DNA from: Chrysomallon squamiferum
Lineage: Eukaryota > Mollusca > Gastropoda > Neomphalida > Peltospiridae
Reading direction: 5' to 3'
Assembly: GCA_012295275.1 (NCBI GenBank)
Contig: CM022668.1
Span: 16,298,391-16,333,390 of the forward strand
Length of the DNA: 35,000 nucleotides
A program made the position numbers and the translations under genes. How positions within the stretch are numbered: the stretch's first letter is position 1; each line of letters starts with the position of its first letter. Below are positions 34,146-35,000 of the stretch, piece by piece. Below the pieces are notes generated by a model, which saw only the letters and a program-made list of their open reading frames with translations, did not search any database and was not told the origin of the DNA.

Positions 34146-34484
34146 CTAACTATAGACTAAAACTAAAAGGTTGTTAGCCTCTTAGACGAATAATTAACAG
34201 TAAATTTAATGTACATTGATTAATAACGGTATTACTGTACAGAAATATAATTTGTAGTAAAACCCTTTAACGTTAAACCTTACTCATGTTAAGATATGTG
34301 TGTGTGTGCGTGTGGGTGTGTTTGTGTGCGTGCGTGCGTGTGTGCGTGCGTGTGGGTGTATTTTGGAACATCACGGTAATCACCGCTTCTCACGCCCTTC
34401 TTTGTCCTGTCATCGGTTTTGCGTGCACCTCGCACTGTTAAAGTTTGCAATGAAATTTCTGTTGTCTTAAGTACGTCTGATTAG

Positions 34485-35000
34485 GTTCTGAAAGGTTGTT
34501 AATTAAGCATTTCGTTGCATGTCTGAGTGTTTTTCTATTGCACAGTTCTAAATAATATCCTCTAAAAGACATAACCTATACACGCACACGCATGCATATA
34601 CACATACATACATACATACACACATACATACATACACACATACATACATACACACATTCATACATACACACATTCAAACATACATACATACATACACACA
34701 TACATACATACATACATACATACATACATACATACATACATACATACATACATACATACATACATACATACATACATACATACATACATACATACATACA
34801 TACATACATACATACATACATACATACATACATACATACATACATACATACATACATACATACATACATACATACATACACACATACAAACATACACACA
34901 TTCACACATGCGCACACGCATATGTGAGACCTTTCAGAGAATAACTTCACGGATGATTAACGGAAATATCAGTGTCTGTTATTTCAGAAGCTGCTTATCT
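34485..35000. repeat. Dispersed repeat copy B, split by a CATA array
   Basis: GGTTGTTAATTAAGCATTTC and TCTGAGTGTTTTTC at the left, then a ~345-bp (CATA)n array, then ACCTTTCAGAG and CTGTTATTTCAGAAGCTGCT at the right, running off the window. Positions 34146-34484 between the copies are unique apart from GT/GC repeats at 34296-34355. Confidence 0.7.
34576..34920. repeat. (CATA)n microsatellite
   Basis: More than 70 CATA/TACA tetramers with CACA interruptions at both ends. Long Tyr/Val/Cys/Met or His/Ile/Thr frames on both strands are artefacts. Confidence 0.97.

Overview
This is animal genomic DNA. It is AT-rich, full of introns and crowded with microsatellites and minisatellites. There are no bacterial-style operons and no long uninterrupted genes. 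The one gene I can support is the 3' part of a receptor tyrosine kinase on the minus strand. Its seven secure exons lie between 13168 and 25916, and a probable eighth lies at 28489-28679. The kinase domain is most like the Trk (neurotrophin receptor) group within the Trk/MuSK/ROR superfamily. Microsatellite density, gene size and the mix of Trk-like kinase with an unfamiliar ectodomain and tail suggest an invertebrate, possibly a mollusc or other lophotrochozoan. That placement is inference only.

Layout. Positions 1-13100 hold no gene I can support. This flank downstream of the gene contains a 24-bp array (1-120), a 13-bp array (540-870), a composite repeat block (2745-4150), a 79-bp AT-rich array (6876-7330), a 28-bp array with a 10-unit higher-order period (8710-9500), two copies of a degenerate ~34-bp repeat (8010-8290, 12415-12650) and tRNA-derived SINE-like pieces. 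From 13168 to about 28.7 kb is the kinase gene. Read 5' to 3' on the minus strand, it encodes part of an extracellular region, a membrane-proximal stalk, one transmembrane helix with an NPTY juxtamembrane motif, the complete kinase domain over five exon junctions, and an 84-residue C-terminal tail. From the stalk exon onward every junction is GT-AG and every phase agrees, giving 483 continuous residues. Introns carry long simple repeats, a decayed repeat rich in CREB/ATF-type sites (16640-17210), a non-repetitive stretch that may be a conserved regulatory element (17210-17800), and an exact 20-bp E-box/GATC array (24221-24580). Positions 28.7-35 kb should contain upstream introns or the 5' flank. 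No further exon was recognised there, only microsatellites, a palindromic MITE-like element in two copies and a duplicated ~150-bp element interrupted by microsatellites.

The encoded receptor has all the residues expected of an active kinase (glycine loop, VAVK lysine, alpha-C glutamate, HRD, DFG, YxxxYY activation loop), so the gene looks functional. The 5' end, signal peptide and most of the ectodomain lie outside the window or were not found. No wholly new molecular system is evident. The unusual material is in the repeats, in intronic regulatory candidates and in the receptor's non-kinase regions.
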